A DNA stretch of 64,000 bases from Ochrobactrum vermis (lineage in GTDB: Bacteria > Pseudomonadota > Alphaproteobacteria > Rhizobiales > Rhizobiaceae): positions 1,364,001 to 1,428,000 of the forward strand of contig NZ_PCOC01000001.1 of assembly GCF_002975205.1 (NCBI RefSeq). The letters run 5' to 3'. Positions 1-9,219 of the stretch are shown one piece after another; within the stretch, counting starts at the first letter, position 1, and every line of letters starts with the position of its first letter. A program made the position numbers and the translations under genes. Under the pieces are notes generated by a model that searched no databases, was not told the origin of the DNA, and was given only the letters and a program-made list of their open reading frames with translations.

Positions 1-2323
1 GCGGCGCAAAACGCTTGCCAATCAGGGCGAAGATCGCAAAAATATGATCGCTCGCGCCGCCGGTATCGGTAAAATGCTCCTCGATTTGCAGAATCGTTTC
101 GTGATCAAACAGGCCGTCGAGGACATAGACGGCCTCGCTTTCAGTCGGGCTGATTGGCAATATGCCAAAATATCCGTACTGGTCAGAGAGATGGCTGTAG
201 AATTTCGAACCCGGTTCACTGCCATAGTGCAAATTGATATCACCACGCTTGGCGGCCCGGTCGCTCGCACGGAAGAATTGCCCATCGGATGATGCGGTCG
301 TTCCATCTCCCCAGAGCAGCGAATGCGGATGGCTCGCATGAGCGTCTGTTACACAAGCCTGCGCCGCCCTATAGGTTTCAGATCGGGCGTGAAAGGTGCG
401 CATCCACCCGATCTGGTGAGCGCTGATCCCCTTCGACGCTCCTGCCATGCGTTTGGGGCCGAGGTTCGTGCCGTCCGCCAGAACGCCGGCGAGCATTGCG
501 GAGATGTTTTGCGGCGTATCTCCCGTCCGGACATGCGTAAACTGGTCGGCGAACCCGGTCCAGTTATGTACTTCCTTGAGAAGGTCCGGCACTTCGATCA
601 ACGGGTACATGTCGCTGATTTCGACGTTCAGTTCATCGGCGGCGGCGGGAATATCGCTCGCACGCGGCGTCACGATCAGGGTGCCCGCTTCCAGCCTGAC
701 GTGGTCGAGTTTTCCATTGCGAGCGCGATAAGCTAGGCGCTTAAGATTGTAGTCCATCGTTTGCCGGACTTCTGCGAGCCATGCAGCCCCATCGCCCTGA
801 ACACCGAGACCGAGTTTACCTTCGTCTTTCATGGCGACAAAAGCAGGCTTAGGCATGAGATGTTCGTCAATCGGCCGGAATGAACGGCTGCCATCAACCC
901 AGACATCCCCCGAGCGTAACCGATCGCGCAAATGGGCCAGGGTTGCAATTTCGTAAAGCCGCCGATCTGGCTTTCCGCCATCGAAGATGAGCTTTTTCTC
1001 AGAAGCCCCGAGATGGCCGACTGGCACACGATCCGGTAGAACGCGCTTTCCTTCCGCATAAAGCCCTTTCAGGGTTGAGATCGCTACCAGCAGCGGATCA
1101 TACCTTCGATGTGAGTGAAACATGAATGTCTGGATGAAAACGCCCGCAAACTTTCGAACATTGGCGTACTGTTCTGCCGCCATCACCAAAGGCGATGTGT
1201 CCGCGTTCTCGACCATGGCTTCAAGGTTAGGCTTGATCTGGAGCAGCTTATGCCAACCGACCTGCCTGTTTACCACTTTCATTGCATCTTCATCAGCATC
1301 ATTGGCATTCTGTAAGGCGACAATTGTGTCGAGGAATAATTTGAGCGCTCTGGATGTTTCTATCCGGGCATTCATATGCCGCTGCTTTTTCCTGTTATTG
1401 GCTTTTGAGAACAGCCGACCGATCAGCTTGATGAACATTGTTACCGCATCGTCGGTGAGCTTCTGGCCGAGCTTGATAAGCTGAGCCACGATTGTAGCGC
1501 GACGACGACTGGAACTGAAGTCACTGGCAAGCCAGGCCGGAGTGGCATCGCCCTCGCGGATCATCTGATCCCACCGACCGGTGGGAATGCGAAGTTGCAG
1601 CTGGGGATCGATCTCAAGATGTCGTAGGAATGCTATGCGCTCCGTCATTCCAATCAGATTTCCTGCTCCCGGGGCGTCAGGAGCGGACCGCAACCAATTG
1701 AAACGCGTCTGACGGATTGCCGGGTCAACGTCCAATAGGCTATCCAGGGTTTCCAGTTTTTTATCACTGAGATCAGCAATGAGCGCACTCTCTGCGCGCC
1801 GACGAGCGATGGCACGTGCTGCCAGCCCCATACGCTCGATCATATTCACTACCGGTAGGAGAACACATCGCTCGCGGAAAGTGGCGATAATCGCTTTTGC
1901 TATGGGCAACCCTTTATCTGTTTGGGAAGCTGCTTCAATGCCCGCACGCAAAGCGGCGCGACGGTCTTCAGCGGTTGCACTCCGCAGCTCGAGATAGCGC
2001 TGCAAGTGTCCGATATGTTCGCGTCGGGTTTCCTCACGCGTTGCGTATAAATTAAATAACCGTGGATCCACGTTGATCTGCTCGGCAATATAATTGAGCA
2101 GCATCGGTGGCGGAACTTCGTTCGGCAGAAGCGCTCTTCCAGGGTAACGCATCAGGCAAAGATGCACCGCAAAGCCAAGCTGATTTTGCTTGCGCCGGCG
2201 AAGCTCTATTTCCAGGCGATCAGTCGGTGTAAGCGAATAATGTCTGATCAAACTATCTTCGTCGGTAGGAATGTCGAAAAGCTCATGTCGATCCTGGATT
2301 TTTAACAGCGTCCGCTTGGCCAT
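1..2323 (-). CDS. tnpA: Tn3-family transposase TnpA, partial (C-terminus beyond window)
   Basis: This frame is open without a stop from the ATG at 2323 to the window edge, giving about 774 residues of a protein that is usually near 1,000. The N-terminus (MAKRTLLKIQDRHELFDIP) and the block DGTNLG...WGDGTTASSDGQ are typical of Tn3-family DDE transposases. The first two catalytic aspartates are probably D617 (ADGTNLG) and D680 (SSDGQ); the glutamate would lie off the left end. The enzyme cuts and joins transposon ends during replicative transposition. The gene is divergent from a serine resolvase, the arrangement of Tn3 itself. I see no frameshift in the visible part, so it may be intact. The left end of the transposon is outside the window. 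Confidence 0.93.
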   Translation of the reverse strand, partial: MAKRTLLKIQDRHELFDIPTDEDSLIRHYSLTPTDRLEIELRRRKQNQLGFAVHLCLMRYPGRALLPNEVPPPMLLNYIAEQINVDPRLFNLYATREETRREHIGHLQRYLELRSATAEDRRAALRAGIEAASQTDKGLPIAKAIIATFRERCVLLPVVNMIERMGLAARAIARRRAESALIADLSDKKLETLDSLLDVDPAIRQTRFNWLRSAPDAPGAGNLIGMTERIAFLRHLEIDPQLQLRIPTGRWDQMIREGDATPAWLASDFSSSRRRATIVAQLIKLGQKLTDDAVTMFIKLIGRLFSKANNRKKQRHMNARIETSRALKLFLDTIVALQNANDADEDAMKVVNRQVGWHKLLQIKPNLEAMVENADTSPLVMAAEQYANVRKFAGVFIQTFMFHSHRRYDPLLVAISTLKGLYAEGKRVLPDRVPVGHLGASEKKLIFDGGKPDRRLYEIATLAHLRDRLRSGDVWVDGSRSFRPIDEHLMPKPAFVAMKDEGKLGLGVQGDGAAWLAEVRQTMDYNLKRLAYRARNGKLDHVRLEAGTLIVTPRASDIPAAADELNVEISDMYPLIEVPDLLKEVHNWTGFADQFTHVRTGDTPQNISAMLAGVLADGTNLGPKRMAGASKGISAHQIGWMRTFHARSETYRAAQACVTDAHASHPHSLLWGDGTTASSDGQFFRASDRAAKRGDINLHYGSEPGSKFYSHLSDQYGYFGILPISPTESEAVYVLDGLFDHETILQIEEHFTDTGGASDHIFAIFALIGKRFAP

Positions 2324-2356
2324 TCTTTACTCTCGCAACTCTGCACTACTTGCTCA

Positions 2357-2390
2357 CCCCTGTACGGAATCGGACGATTCCGTACAGGGG
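2357..2390. repeat. Perfect 16-bp inverted repeat, candidate res subsite
   Basis: Arms CCCCTGTACGGAATCG (2357-2372) and its exact reverse complement (2375-2390) flank a 2-nt centre. The palindrome lies between the divergent transposase and resolvase genes, where Tn3 elements carry res and the overlapping promoters. It could be a resolvase binding subsite or an operator for both genes. A further degenerate dyad (ATTTCG...CGAAAT) near 2442-2467 may be another subsite. The assignment rests on position and symmetry only. Confidence 0.5.
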
Positions 2391-2475
2391 CAAAACACCC
2401 TGTCCACAAATTATCTTGACACAGTTTCGAACAGCAGAGATATTTCGGACATCCTATTCGGACGAAATCGAGCTC

Positions 2476-3081
2476 ATGCCACGCACCTTTGCCTATGTCC
2501 GCGTCTCGACGACCGGACAGACAACCGAAAACCAGATTCAGGAAATAAAAGCCGCCGGCTTTCATGTGGAGCCCCTCCGGATCGTCACCGAGACGATATC
2601 CGGCAGTACATCCATTGCACAGCGCCGTGGCTTCTCCCGGCTGTTGGATAAGATGGAGGCCGGAGATATCCTGATCGTTACCAAGCTCGACCGGCTTGGT
2701 CGCGATGCTATCGATGTCAGCAGCACCGTCAAAGCGCTCGCAGAGATGGGCGTAAAGGTTTATTGCCTCGCATTGGGCGGCGCTGATCTAACCAGTTCGG
2801 CCGGTACAATGACCATGAATGTCCTCAATGCAGTCGCTCAGTTCGAGCGCGATCTGCTCATTGAGCGCACGCAGTCTGGTCTCAAGCGAGCCAAGTCGGA
2901 AGGGAAATCTCTCGGTCGTCCATCCACACTTGACGATAAACAAAAGCAGGACGTGTTCGCCGATCTTGCGGTAGGGAAAAGTATATCAGCCATCGCTCGG
3001 AAATTTGCCACCAGTCGGCAAACGATCATGCGAATTCGGGATCAGGCTGCCAAAAACGTTGGGAAAATGAATGAGAAGTGA
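2476..3081 (+). CDS. tnpR: Serine recombinase / resolvase of the Tn3-family element
   Basis: A 201-residue serine recombinase that would resolve the cointegrates formed by the adjacent transposase. The N-terminal catalytic domain begins MPRTFAYVRVSTTGQ, with the nucleophile probably S11, and contains the KLDRLGRD arginine motif near residues 72-79. A conserved stretch ends in AQFERDLLIERTQSGL. The C-terminal part (about 150-195, GRPSTLDDKQ then SAIARKFATSRQTIMRI) is the helix-turn-helix DNA-binding domain. The frame can be extended upstream to 2350, but that extension covers the palindrome, so the ATG at 2476 is chosen; it also gives the normal family N-terminus and length. The gene is divergent from tnpA. 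Confidence 0.93.
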   Translation: MPRTFAYVRVSTTGQTTENQIQEIKAAGFHVEPLRIVTETISGSTSIAQRRGFSRLLDKMEAGDILIVTKLDRLGRDAIDVSSTVKALAEMGVKVYCLALGGADLTSSAGTMTMNVLNAVAQFERDLLIERTQSGLKRAKSEGKSLGRPSTLDDKQKQDVFADLAVGKSISAIARKFATSRQTIMRIRDQAAKNVGKMNEK

Positions 3082-3286
3082 ACCGTGGCAATCGTTCAAA
3101 ATGCTTACGCTTGGAATTACGTTTGGTTCACAGTGGCAGATAGTGCTGCACTGTAATCAGGCTGGGGATGAGAAAATGCGTGGCAGTTTTGCCTCGTACA
3201 CTGCAGGCCGCGAATAAGATCATTGTGAAAGCGCTTATTGCCTAGGCATGTATTGCACGCATTACCTGCAGAAGGACCTAACGCCT

Positions 3287-5551
3287 ATGCGATTGCCAAC
3301 AAACCGCTTGGCGCTGCTGATTTCGATCCGGAGGTTATTCCCATGGATTCCGTTCATAATTAGTGGGTTGCTGTCTTGCATGCCACTAGCTGCGCACGCA
3401 AATGGGCCCTCGAAGAATGTTCTGGTACTCTATTCCAATCATGCCTTTCTCAAGGAAGGCCGAGAACAACACGAAGGCATCGCCAAAACACTTGGAGGCA
3501 GTGGAAACGTCGAAATATACAGTGAGTTTCTCGATGCCAAACGTTTTCCCGGTCCAGATGAGGAAAGCCGTAAGGTCCAGTATTTGCGTCATCGCTATGC
3601 CGACAAGAAAATCGATGTCGCCATTGTGAGCGGATTGCCTGCACTTTCGCTTGCAATCCAGTACGGAAAACAGATTTTTCCCGACGCAACCGTAGTCTAT
3701 CTGGGAATTCGGGATCAGATGGACGAGATTGTGCTGCCTCCCAACTTCATCGGGGTCGATTTTCAACTGGACGTGGCGAGGACGGCCGAACTAGCATTGA
3801 GTCTTCAGCCCGAAGCCCACGAAATGCTGGTCGTCAGCGGAACATCTATTCTTGACAACATTGCAGAGGGAATTGCGCGAAGCGATCTAAAGCAGTTCGC
3901 CGATAAAGTCAGTCTACGTTATCTCTCGGGGCTGACTAAGACCGACCTTAGCACCGCACTAGCGCACGTGGACCCAAACTCGATCGTGCTTTACCTTTCG
4001 ATTTCTCAGAACGGTGTAGGGACACAGATCATACCAAGTGATCCGGCAGCCCATGCGGCGGCCGTATCAGCCGCGCCAGTTTATGGCATCTATGGCAGTT
4101 ATATTGGAACAGGCATGGTAGGTGCCTACGCCCAGAGCTTCGAAACCATTGGCGAAGAGTTGGGACGTATCGCACGACTTCTTGTCGATGGCACATCGCA
4201 TAAGGATATCGTCGTCGACAAGCGTGCTGACGGCGAGTTCATGGTGGACTGGCGACAGATACAGCGATGGGGCCTAAGCACGGCCAATCTACCCGCAGGT
4301 ACGCGGGTTCTTCACCAGCCACCGAGCATTTGGGAGGAACATCGGACCACCGTCCTTACTGTGCTCGCAGTTCTTGCTATCCAATTCCTGCTCATATCCG
4401 CCTTGCTGCTCGAACGACGCCAAAGACGCAAACTGACCACGCACCTGAGCGAAAGCGAGCAGAGATATAGAAACGTCGTGGAGACCCAGTCTGACCTCAT
4501 CTGCCGCTATTTGCCGGACACAACGCTGACTTTCGTTAACGACGCATATTGCAGCTATTTTCAGCGTAGCCGCGTGGAACTGATCGGTACTAAATTTGTC
4601 GACTTCATTCCAGCAGCGATCCGCCGTGACGTGATTGATCGTCTGCAGGCGCTCACTCAAGACGCCAAGACACAGAGCTACGAACATGAGGTCTTGCGTC
4701 CTAATGGCGTATTGGGTTGGCAACATTGGACGGATCGTGCAATTCTTGACGATAATGGAAGCGTGGTTGAGATTCAGGGGGTTGGTCGGGATCTGACCGA
4801 ACTGCGTCAAACCGAGATGGAACTGCGGGAGCGACGCAAGGAAGTGACACATCTCACGCGCGTAGCCATGCTCGGTGAATTGTCGGGAGCCTTGGCACAC
4901 GAACTTAACCAGCCGCTGGCCGCAATTCTTGCCAACGCACAAGCCGCCCGCCGCCTTATTCGCGGCAAGAAGCCGGATCTTGAGGGTATCGGTGAGATTC
5001 TCGATGACATCATCACCGACGACGACCGTGCGGGAAAGGTGATTCAGCGCCTGCGCTCGCTGCTGAAGAAAGAGAATGCGGAATGGTCTGCCACAGATAT
5101 CAATCAGATCGTAACGGAAACGATGCAACTGTTGCGAGGTGAGCTGGCTGATCGAGGGATCGTTGTCGAATTGCTACTTGCCAGGCCATTACCACTGATC
5201 GAAGGGGATTCGGTGCAAATCCAGCAGATCATGATTAATCTTATCCTGAACGGATGTGAGGCGGTCGCCGGAGTTGCGAACGATGAAAGACGGATGAGGA
5301 TCACCAGCAGAGATACAGGAAATGAGATTGAGATAATGGTTTCAGATAAAGGCTTGGGCATCGATCCTTCGATGCTTGATCGAATATTCGACCCTTTTGT
5401 CACAACGCGAAACACAGGACTTGGGCTCGGTCTGTCGATCTGTCGAACCATCGTAGAGGCGCATCGCGGTCGCATCTGGGCGGCGAACAATCCTGACCGG
5501 GGTTCTACAATCACGTTCTCGATCCCAACTAGTCAGCCGGACGTTGGATGA
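3287..5551 (+). CDS. Sensor histidine kinase with ABC-substrate-binding-like periplasmic domain
   Basis: A hybrid-looking membrane sensor of 754 residues from the ATG at 3287, which has AGAAGGA upstream; an ATG 13 codons earlier (3248) has a poorer ribosome site. Order: signal or membrane segment at about 18-38; a periplasmic domain at about 44-350 resembling the ABC_sub_bind family (KNVLVLYSNHAFLKEG, then SGLPALSLAIQYGK); a membrane helix at about 353-376; a PAS domain at about 386-500 starting SEQRYRNVVETQSDLI; a HisKA domain with the phosphorylatable H538 in ALAHELNQPLAA; and a HATPase domain with N box (NLILNGCEAV), DKGLGID and GLGLGLSIC. Its stop overlaps the next gene's start in ATGA, so kinase and FixJ-type regulator are translationally coupled. 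The ligand is unknown; the substrate-binding-like sensor suggests a small periplasmic molecule. Confidence 0.9.
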   Translation: MRLPTNRLALLISIRRLFPWIPFIISGLLSCMPLAAHANGPSKNVLVLYSNHAFLKEGREQHEGIAKTLGGSGNVEIYSEFLDAKRFPGPDEESRKVQYLRHRYADKKIDVAIVSGLPALSLAIQYGKQIFPDATVVYLGIRDQMDEIVLPPNFIGVDFQLDVARTAELALSLQPEAHEMLVVSGTSILDNIAEGIARSDLKQFADKVSLRYLSGLTKTDLSTALAHVDPNSIVLYLSISQNGVGTQIIPSDPAAHAAAVSAAPVYGIYGSYIGTGMVGAYAQSFETIGEELGRIARLLVDGTSHKDIVVDKRADGEFMVDWRQIQRWGLSTANLPAGTRVLHQPPSIWEEHRTTVLTVLAVLAIQFLLISALLLERRQRRKLTTHLSESEQRYRNVVETQSDLICRYLPDTTLTFVNDAYCSYFQRSRVELIGTKFVDFIPAAIRRDVIDRLQALTQDAKTQSYEHEVLRPNGVLGWQHWTDRAILDDNGSVVEIQGVGRDLTELRQTEMELRERRKEVTHLTRVAMLGELSGALAHELNQPLAAILANAQAARRLIRGKKPDLEGIGEILDDIITDDDRAGKVIQRLRSLLKKENAEWSATDINQIVTETMQLLRGELADRGIVVELLLARPLPLIEGDSVQIQQIMINLILNGCEAVAGVANDERRMRITSRDTGNEIEIMVSDKGLGIDPSMLDRIFDPFVTTRNTGLGLGLSICRTIVEAHRGRIWAANNPDRGSTITFSIPTSQPDVG

Positions 5552-6180
5552 ACATGTCGAACCCGACTATTTTTGTTATCGATGATGATGTTCCTCTTTT
5601 GAATGCGCTGGCACGACTACTTGTGGCGAATGGATTCGAAACCCGCACGTTCTCCTCTCCCCATACGTTCCTTGAAGCGCATGATCCAGAAATTCCCGGC
5701 TGCGCGGTCGTGGACATGTCGATGCCGGGGTTGAATGGCCTGGAGCTACAAGCCGCATTACAAGGATCAGATGGTCTCACTCGTCCCATAATCTTCATCA
5801 CAGGCCGGGGCGATATACCCACGACCGTTCGCGCCATGAAAGGAGGAGCAGTCGACTTTTTGACCAAACCCATCAACGAGACCGCTTTACTTGATGCTGT
5901 TACAACTGCGATTGAGCAAGATAATTCTTCTCGCATTGATCGGATGGAACGTTCCGATGTCGCGAACCGCTACTTATTGTTGACTGAACGTGAACGAGAA
6001 GTTCTCTCCCATGTCGTCGCGGGAAGGCTCAACAAACAGATTGCCGCCGATCTCGGTATTGCCGAAAAGACAATCAAGCTTCATCGCGGTCGCGTGATGT
6101 CGAAGATGAAGGTTCGTTCTCTGGCCGAGCTTGTCCGGCTGTCGAGCCAGCTCGGCCTGCACCTGCCGCCCGGTCGATAG
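5548..6180 (+). CDS. FixJ/NarL-type response regulator
   Basis: A 210-residue transcription regulator, cognate partner of the preceding kinase by its ATGA overlap. The receiver domain (about 6-122) has the acidic pair IDDD at 11-14, phospho-acceptor D56 in VVDMSMPGLNG, and the conserved lysine K107 in FLTKPIN. The C-terminal LuxR-type helix-turn-helix runs from about 143 to 205 (LTEREREVLSHVVAG, then NKQIAADLGIAEKTIKLHR). The overall layout matches FixJ-like regulators. It probably controls the exported-protein genes downstream; that target is inferred from position only. Confidence 0.93.
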   Translation: MNMSNPTIFVIDDDVPLLNALARLLVANGFETRTFSSPHTFLEAHDPEIPGCAVVDMSMPGLNGLELQAALQGSDGLTRPIIFITGRGDIPTTVRAMKGGAVDFLTKPINETALLDAVTTAIEQDNSSRIDRMERSDVANRYLLLTEREREVLSHVVAGRLNKQIAADLGIAEKTIKLHRGRVMSKMKVRSLAELVRLSSQLGLHLPPGR

Positions 6181-6262
6181 TTACGTCGATAACTGGACCA
6201 AAGGCCGACTACCAACGCGCCCATCACATGTCATAGTGAGAGACGGACACCTTGGAGGTCAC

Positions 6263-6622
6263 GTGAAGATCGCTATTGTTGATGATGATCGTTCGGTGAG
6301 AAAAGCCCTGGCTCGTGTCCTGGCCACCGAAGATATCGAAACATCAACCTACGCCTCCGGCCCCGAGTTTCTGATCTCGCTGTCGGAACAAATCCCCGAT
6401 TGCCTGATGCTTGATATTCAGATGCCGGGGATGAACGGACCAGAAGTACAGCGCAGGCTTCGGGAATCCGGATTCTCGATGCCCATTATCATCATTACTG
6501 GCAACGATGATTCAAGTTTTGTCAGACATATGATCGAAGCTGGCGCAATCGCATGTTTTTCCAAACCGGTCGATATCAGGCTTTTACTTGATACAATCCG
6601 ACGCGCCGTTGTCAGAAACTGA
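6263..6622 (+). CDS. Single-domain response regulator (CheY-like receiver)
   Basis: A stand-alone receiver domain of 119 residues with no output domain. Acidic residues D7-D9 (VDDD), phospho-acceptor D51 (LMLDIQMPGMNGP) and K101 (CFSKPVD) are all present, so it should be phosphorylated. The GTG start at 6263 has GGAGG four bases upstream (6254-6258) and gives the usual receiver N-terminus. The longer frame from 6131 overlaps the preceding gene and is unlikely. It follows the kinase/FixJ pair and may act as a phosphate sink, a second target of the same kinase, or a modulator of the FixJ-type regulator; the sequence does not decide between these. Confidence 0.88.
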   Translation: MKIAIVDDDRSVRKALARVLATEDIETSTYASGPEFLISLSEQIPDCLMLDIQMPGMNGPEVQRRLRESGFSMPIIIITGNDDSSFVRHMIEAGAIACFSKPVDIRLLLDTIRRAVVRN

Positions 6623-6640
6623 ATATTGTAGACATGAATA

Positions 6641-6745
6641 GACCAAGGTCCAGCTTGGCCAGCATAAAACTTCGACAGTAGATATGTGCTGGCGACTTGC
6701 CTCGAACGAGGTCATACTCAACGAAAGTGCAAAAGCACCTTGGTC
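6641..6745. repeat. Distant 9-bp inverted repeat upstream of the first DUF1254 gene
   Basis: GACCAAGGT at 6641-6649 is matched exactly by ACCTTGGTC at 6737-6745, 87 bp apart, in the 147-bp gap between the solo receiver and the first DUF1254 gene. The second copy lies just upstream of the AAGAAAGAGGA ribosome-binding region. Two such half sites could bind the FixJ-type regulator and loop the DNA, or could pair in the mRNA leader. No second copy was found upstream of the other cluster genes, so the role is speculative. Confidence 0.35.
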
Positions 6746-6769
6746 GAGTAAAAAGAAAGAGGATCAATC

Positions 6770-8182
6770 ATGAAAGTTACGCGCAGAGAAGCGATTACGA
6801 TGATGGCGTTCCTTGCGAGCACATCAGCGCTGACCTCGACCGTTCTGGCGCAGCAAACAGATCCTGATGATACCCGCACCATAGCCAGGGAAGCCTTCGT
6901 CTATGCCTTCCCGATGGTGGAGAGCTACAAGACACTATACGCACAGGCAGTGGATCAGGGCGGTCCCAATTTCAAAGCGCCCTTCAACCAGATAGGTAAC
7001 ACCGCTCAAGTCTTTACTCCGAAAGATACTGCGATTGTCACACCGAACTCCGACACGCCTTATTCCTTCGTTTGGATGGATTTGAGGGCTGAACCGATCG
7101 TTCTGACATTGCCGGAAGTCGAACCAACACGTTACTACTCCGTCCAGCTGATTGATCTCTATACCTTCAATTTCGCTTATCTTGGCAAGCGCACGACCGG
7201 TAGCAAGGGCGGCAATTTCCTGATTGCCGGGCCGGGATGGAAAGGCGAAAAGCCGGCCAACATCGCTCAGGTGATACGCTGCGAAACAGATATTGCGTAT
7301 GGGCTTTACCGAACCCAGTTGATGGGGTCGGACGACATCGATAATGTCAAGCGCATCCAGGCGGGATACAAGGTCGCGACACTGAGCAGTTTCCTTGGCC
7401 AGCCAGCGCCAGAACCCGCACAGGCTGTGGACTGGCCGGTACCGGACCTCGCGACAATGACGACCACCCCGGCGATCTTTCAATACCTTAATTTCCTGCT
7501 CACGCTTGCGCCAACAAATGCCGCGGAAACGGAATTGATGGCACGTTTTGCAAAGGTTGGTATTGGTGCGGGCAAGCCTTTCGATGAAAAGACGCTGTCG
7601 GCCGACAAGCTCAAGGCGCTTCAGGACGGCATTGCCGATGGGGAGAAGGCTTTCGAGGATTTCAAACGAAACGAAGTCGATGCTCGCAAAGTTAGCACCG
7701 CGGACATGTTCGGCACACGCGAGCATCTGAAGAACAATTATCTCTATCGATACGCAGCCGCCAAGCTCGGCATTTTTGGTAACTCCGGCGAGGAAGCAAT
7801 CTATCATGGCTACTTCGTTGATGCCGGTGGCGCTCCGCTTGATGGGGCGGGCAAGCGTTACGCGCTGAAGTTCGAAAAGGACAAATTGCCACCAGTTAAC
7901 GCGTTCTGGTCCATGACGATGTATGACGGCAAGACGCAACTCCTTGTGGATAATTCACTGGACCGATACCTGATCAACTCACCGATGTTGCCAGAACTGA
8001 AGACAAACTCCGATGGCGGTGTCACGCTTTATGTGCAGCACGATTCACCCGGTGCCGACAAGGAAGCCAACTGGCTGCCGGCTCCAGCTGGGCCATTCTT
8101 CCTTGTACTGCGGCTTTATGAGCCGAAGCCAGAGGCGATCTCTGACGCTTGGGTCGTGCCTCCGCTGACGGCCGTCAGCTAG
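6770..8182 (+). CDS. Exported DUF1254/DUF1214 protein, copy 1
   Basis: A 470-residue exported protein. The N-terminus has a Tat-like twin arginine (MKVTRREAITMM) followed by a hydrophobic stretch and a likely cleavage at VLA-QQ near residues 27-28, so it is probably periplasmic. The DUF1254 part covers about 35-180 (EAFVYAFPMVESYKTLY, then DTPYSFVWMDL). The DUF1214 part covers about 345-460 with the hallmark FWSMTMYDGKTQLL and the ending ANWLPAPAGPFFLVLRLYEP. Family members occur widely in proteobacteria and no reaction is assigned with certainty. It is shorter than the two other copies in the cluster. The start has AAAGAGGA upstream. Confidence 0.88.
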   Translation: MKVTRREAITMMAFLASTSALTSTVLAQQTDPDDTRTIAREAFVYAFPMVESYKTLYAQAVDQGGPNFKAPFNQIGNTAQVFTPKDTAIVTPNSDTPYSFVWMDLRAEPIVLTLPEVEPTRYYSVQLIDLYTFNFAYLGKRTTGSKGGNFLIAGPGWKGEKPANIAQVIRCETDIAYGLYRTQLMGSDDIDNVKRIQAGYKVATLSSFLGQPAPEPAQAVDWPVPDLATMTTTPAIFQYLNFLLTLAPTNAAETELMARFAKVGIGAGKPFDEKTLSADKLKALQDGIADGEKAFEDFKRNEVDARKVSTADMFGTREHLKNNYLYRYAAAKLGIFGNSGEEAIYHGYFVDAGGAPLDGAGKRYALKFEKDKLPPVNAFWSMTMYDGKTQLLVDNSLDRYLINSPMLPELKTNSDGGVTLYVQHDSPGADKEANWLPAPAGPFFLVLRLYEPKPEAISDAWVVPPLTAVS

Positions 8183-8383
8183 CCAATTCCTTGAACAAGA
8201 GCGCCAGGAATGAAACCATATCTCATCCTGATGTGTTCTCTTTAGACACTTTATTGCAGCATCTATAAAATCGCGTGCTTGTATAATCGACTTAAACTTG
8301 TCAGTACTTTTGTAGTCTGACCTCTAGAAGTAATAATTCGAATGGAGCCTGGGGTGAACGCCCTATCGGAGAGGGGACGTAAT

Positions 8384-9172
8384 ATGAACTATCGTCGTTA
8401 TTTGGCCGCTGTTGCATTAACGTTCGGGGGGCTTTCTGCTGCCGGAGCTCAGGAACATGATGCCGTAAACGAAGCAAATAACCCGTTAACCCCGAAAGTC
8501 ACGATTAATCTTCACAACTACTATGTTCCGGAGTTGACGGACCTTCACGACAAATATGCGAACCAGTTTCTGCTACGCGGACTGATCCCTTCCGATCTGT
8601 TTGGTGCCCCGCAGCTGTTCCGTTTTACTCTGCCGATTGCGACGGCTCCTACATTTCCCGACGGCGTAACGACCGGATTGGGCGATCTCACGCTCATGGA
8701 CCTCTTCATGTTCCCCGGAAAGGATGTTTCGTTTGGCGCGGGACCAATGTTGGTTCTACCGACGGCTTCTGATGACGTACTCGGTGCTGGTAAATGGCAA
8801 GCAGGTCTCGCAGGGGTTGCAATTGCGCCTCAATCATGGGGCTTGATCGGTGGTCTGGCCACATATCAGGCATCATTTGCAGGTGACGGTGATCGGGACG
8901 ATGTTTCACTGGCGACCGTCCAACCAATACTGAACATCAACCTGAAAGATGGCTTCTATCTACGTTCATCAGCGACCTGGAACTTCGATCTGGAAGATGG
9001 AGATTATTCGATCCCTGTCGGGTTCGGTATAGGTAAGGTTATTCCACTCAACGACAAAGTGACCATGAATGCTTTTGTCGAACCGCAATATACGGTCTTC
9101 AATCATGGTTCCGGACAACCGGAATGGCAGATATTCGCAGGCGTTAATTTCCAGTTTGCTGTTGGCAAATAG
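8384..9172 (+). CDS. Outer-membrane beta-barrel protein (transporter-like), copy 1
   Basis: A 262-residue exported protein with a signal peptide at about 1-22 (cleavage near GLSAAGAQE) and alternating amphipathic strands throughout, ending in an aromatic strand (WQIFAGVNFQFAVGK) as in outer-membrane beta-barrels. It resembles proteins annotated as transporter or MetA-pathway-of-phenol-degradation family. The ATG at 8384 is preferred because AGAGGGGAC precedes it and the signal peptide begins there; a frame from 8342 adds 14 residues without purpose. The conserved segment GPMLVLPTASDDVLGAGKW recurs in a modified form in the protein at 23399-24199. It lies between two DUF1254 genes, eight bases before the extended frame of the next. 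Confidence 0.82.
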   Translation: MNYRRYLAAVALTFGGLSAAGAQEHDAVNEANNPLTPKVTINLHNYYVPELTDLHDKYANQFLLRGLIPSDLFGAPQLFRFTLPIATAPTFPDGVTTGLGDLTLMDLFMFPGKDVSFGAGPMLVLPTASDDVLGAGKWQAGLAGVAIAPQSWGLIGGLATYQASFAGDGDRDDVSLATVQPILNINLKDGFYLRSSATWNFDLEDGDYSIPVGFGIGKVIPLNDKVTMNAFVEPQYTVFNHGSGQPEWQIFAGVNFQFAVGK

Positions 9173-9219
9173 GCTGACAATTGTGTTTCAGGAACCCTGA
9201 GACACGGAGGGAGAGATCA

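Noticed and set aside
2350..2475. N-terminal extension of the resolvase
   Set aside because: The extra codons cover the palindromic res-like site and are not family-like.
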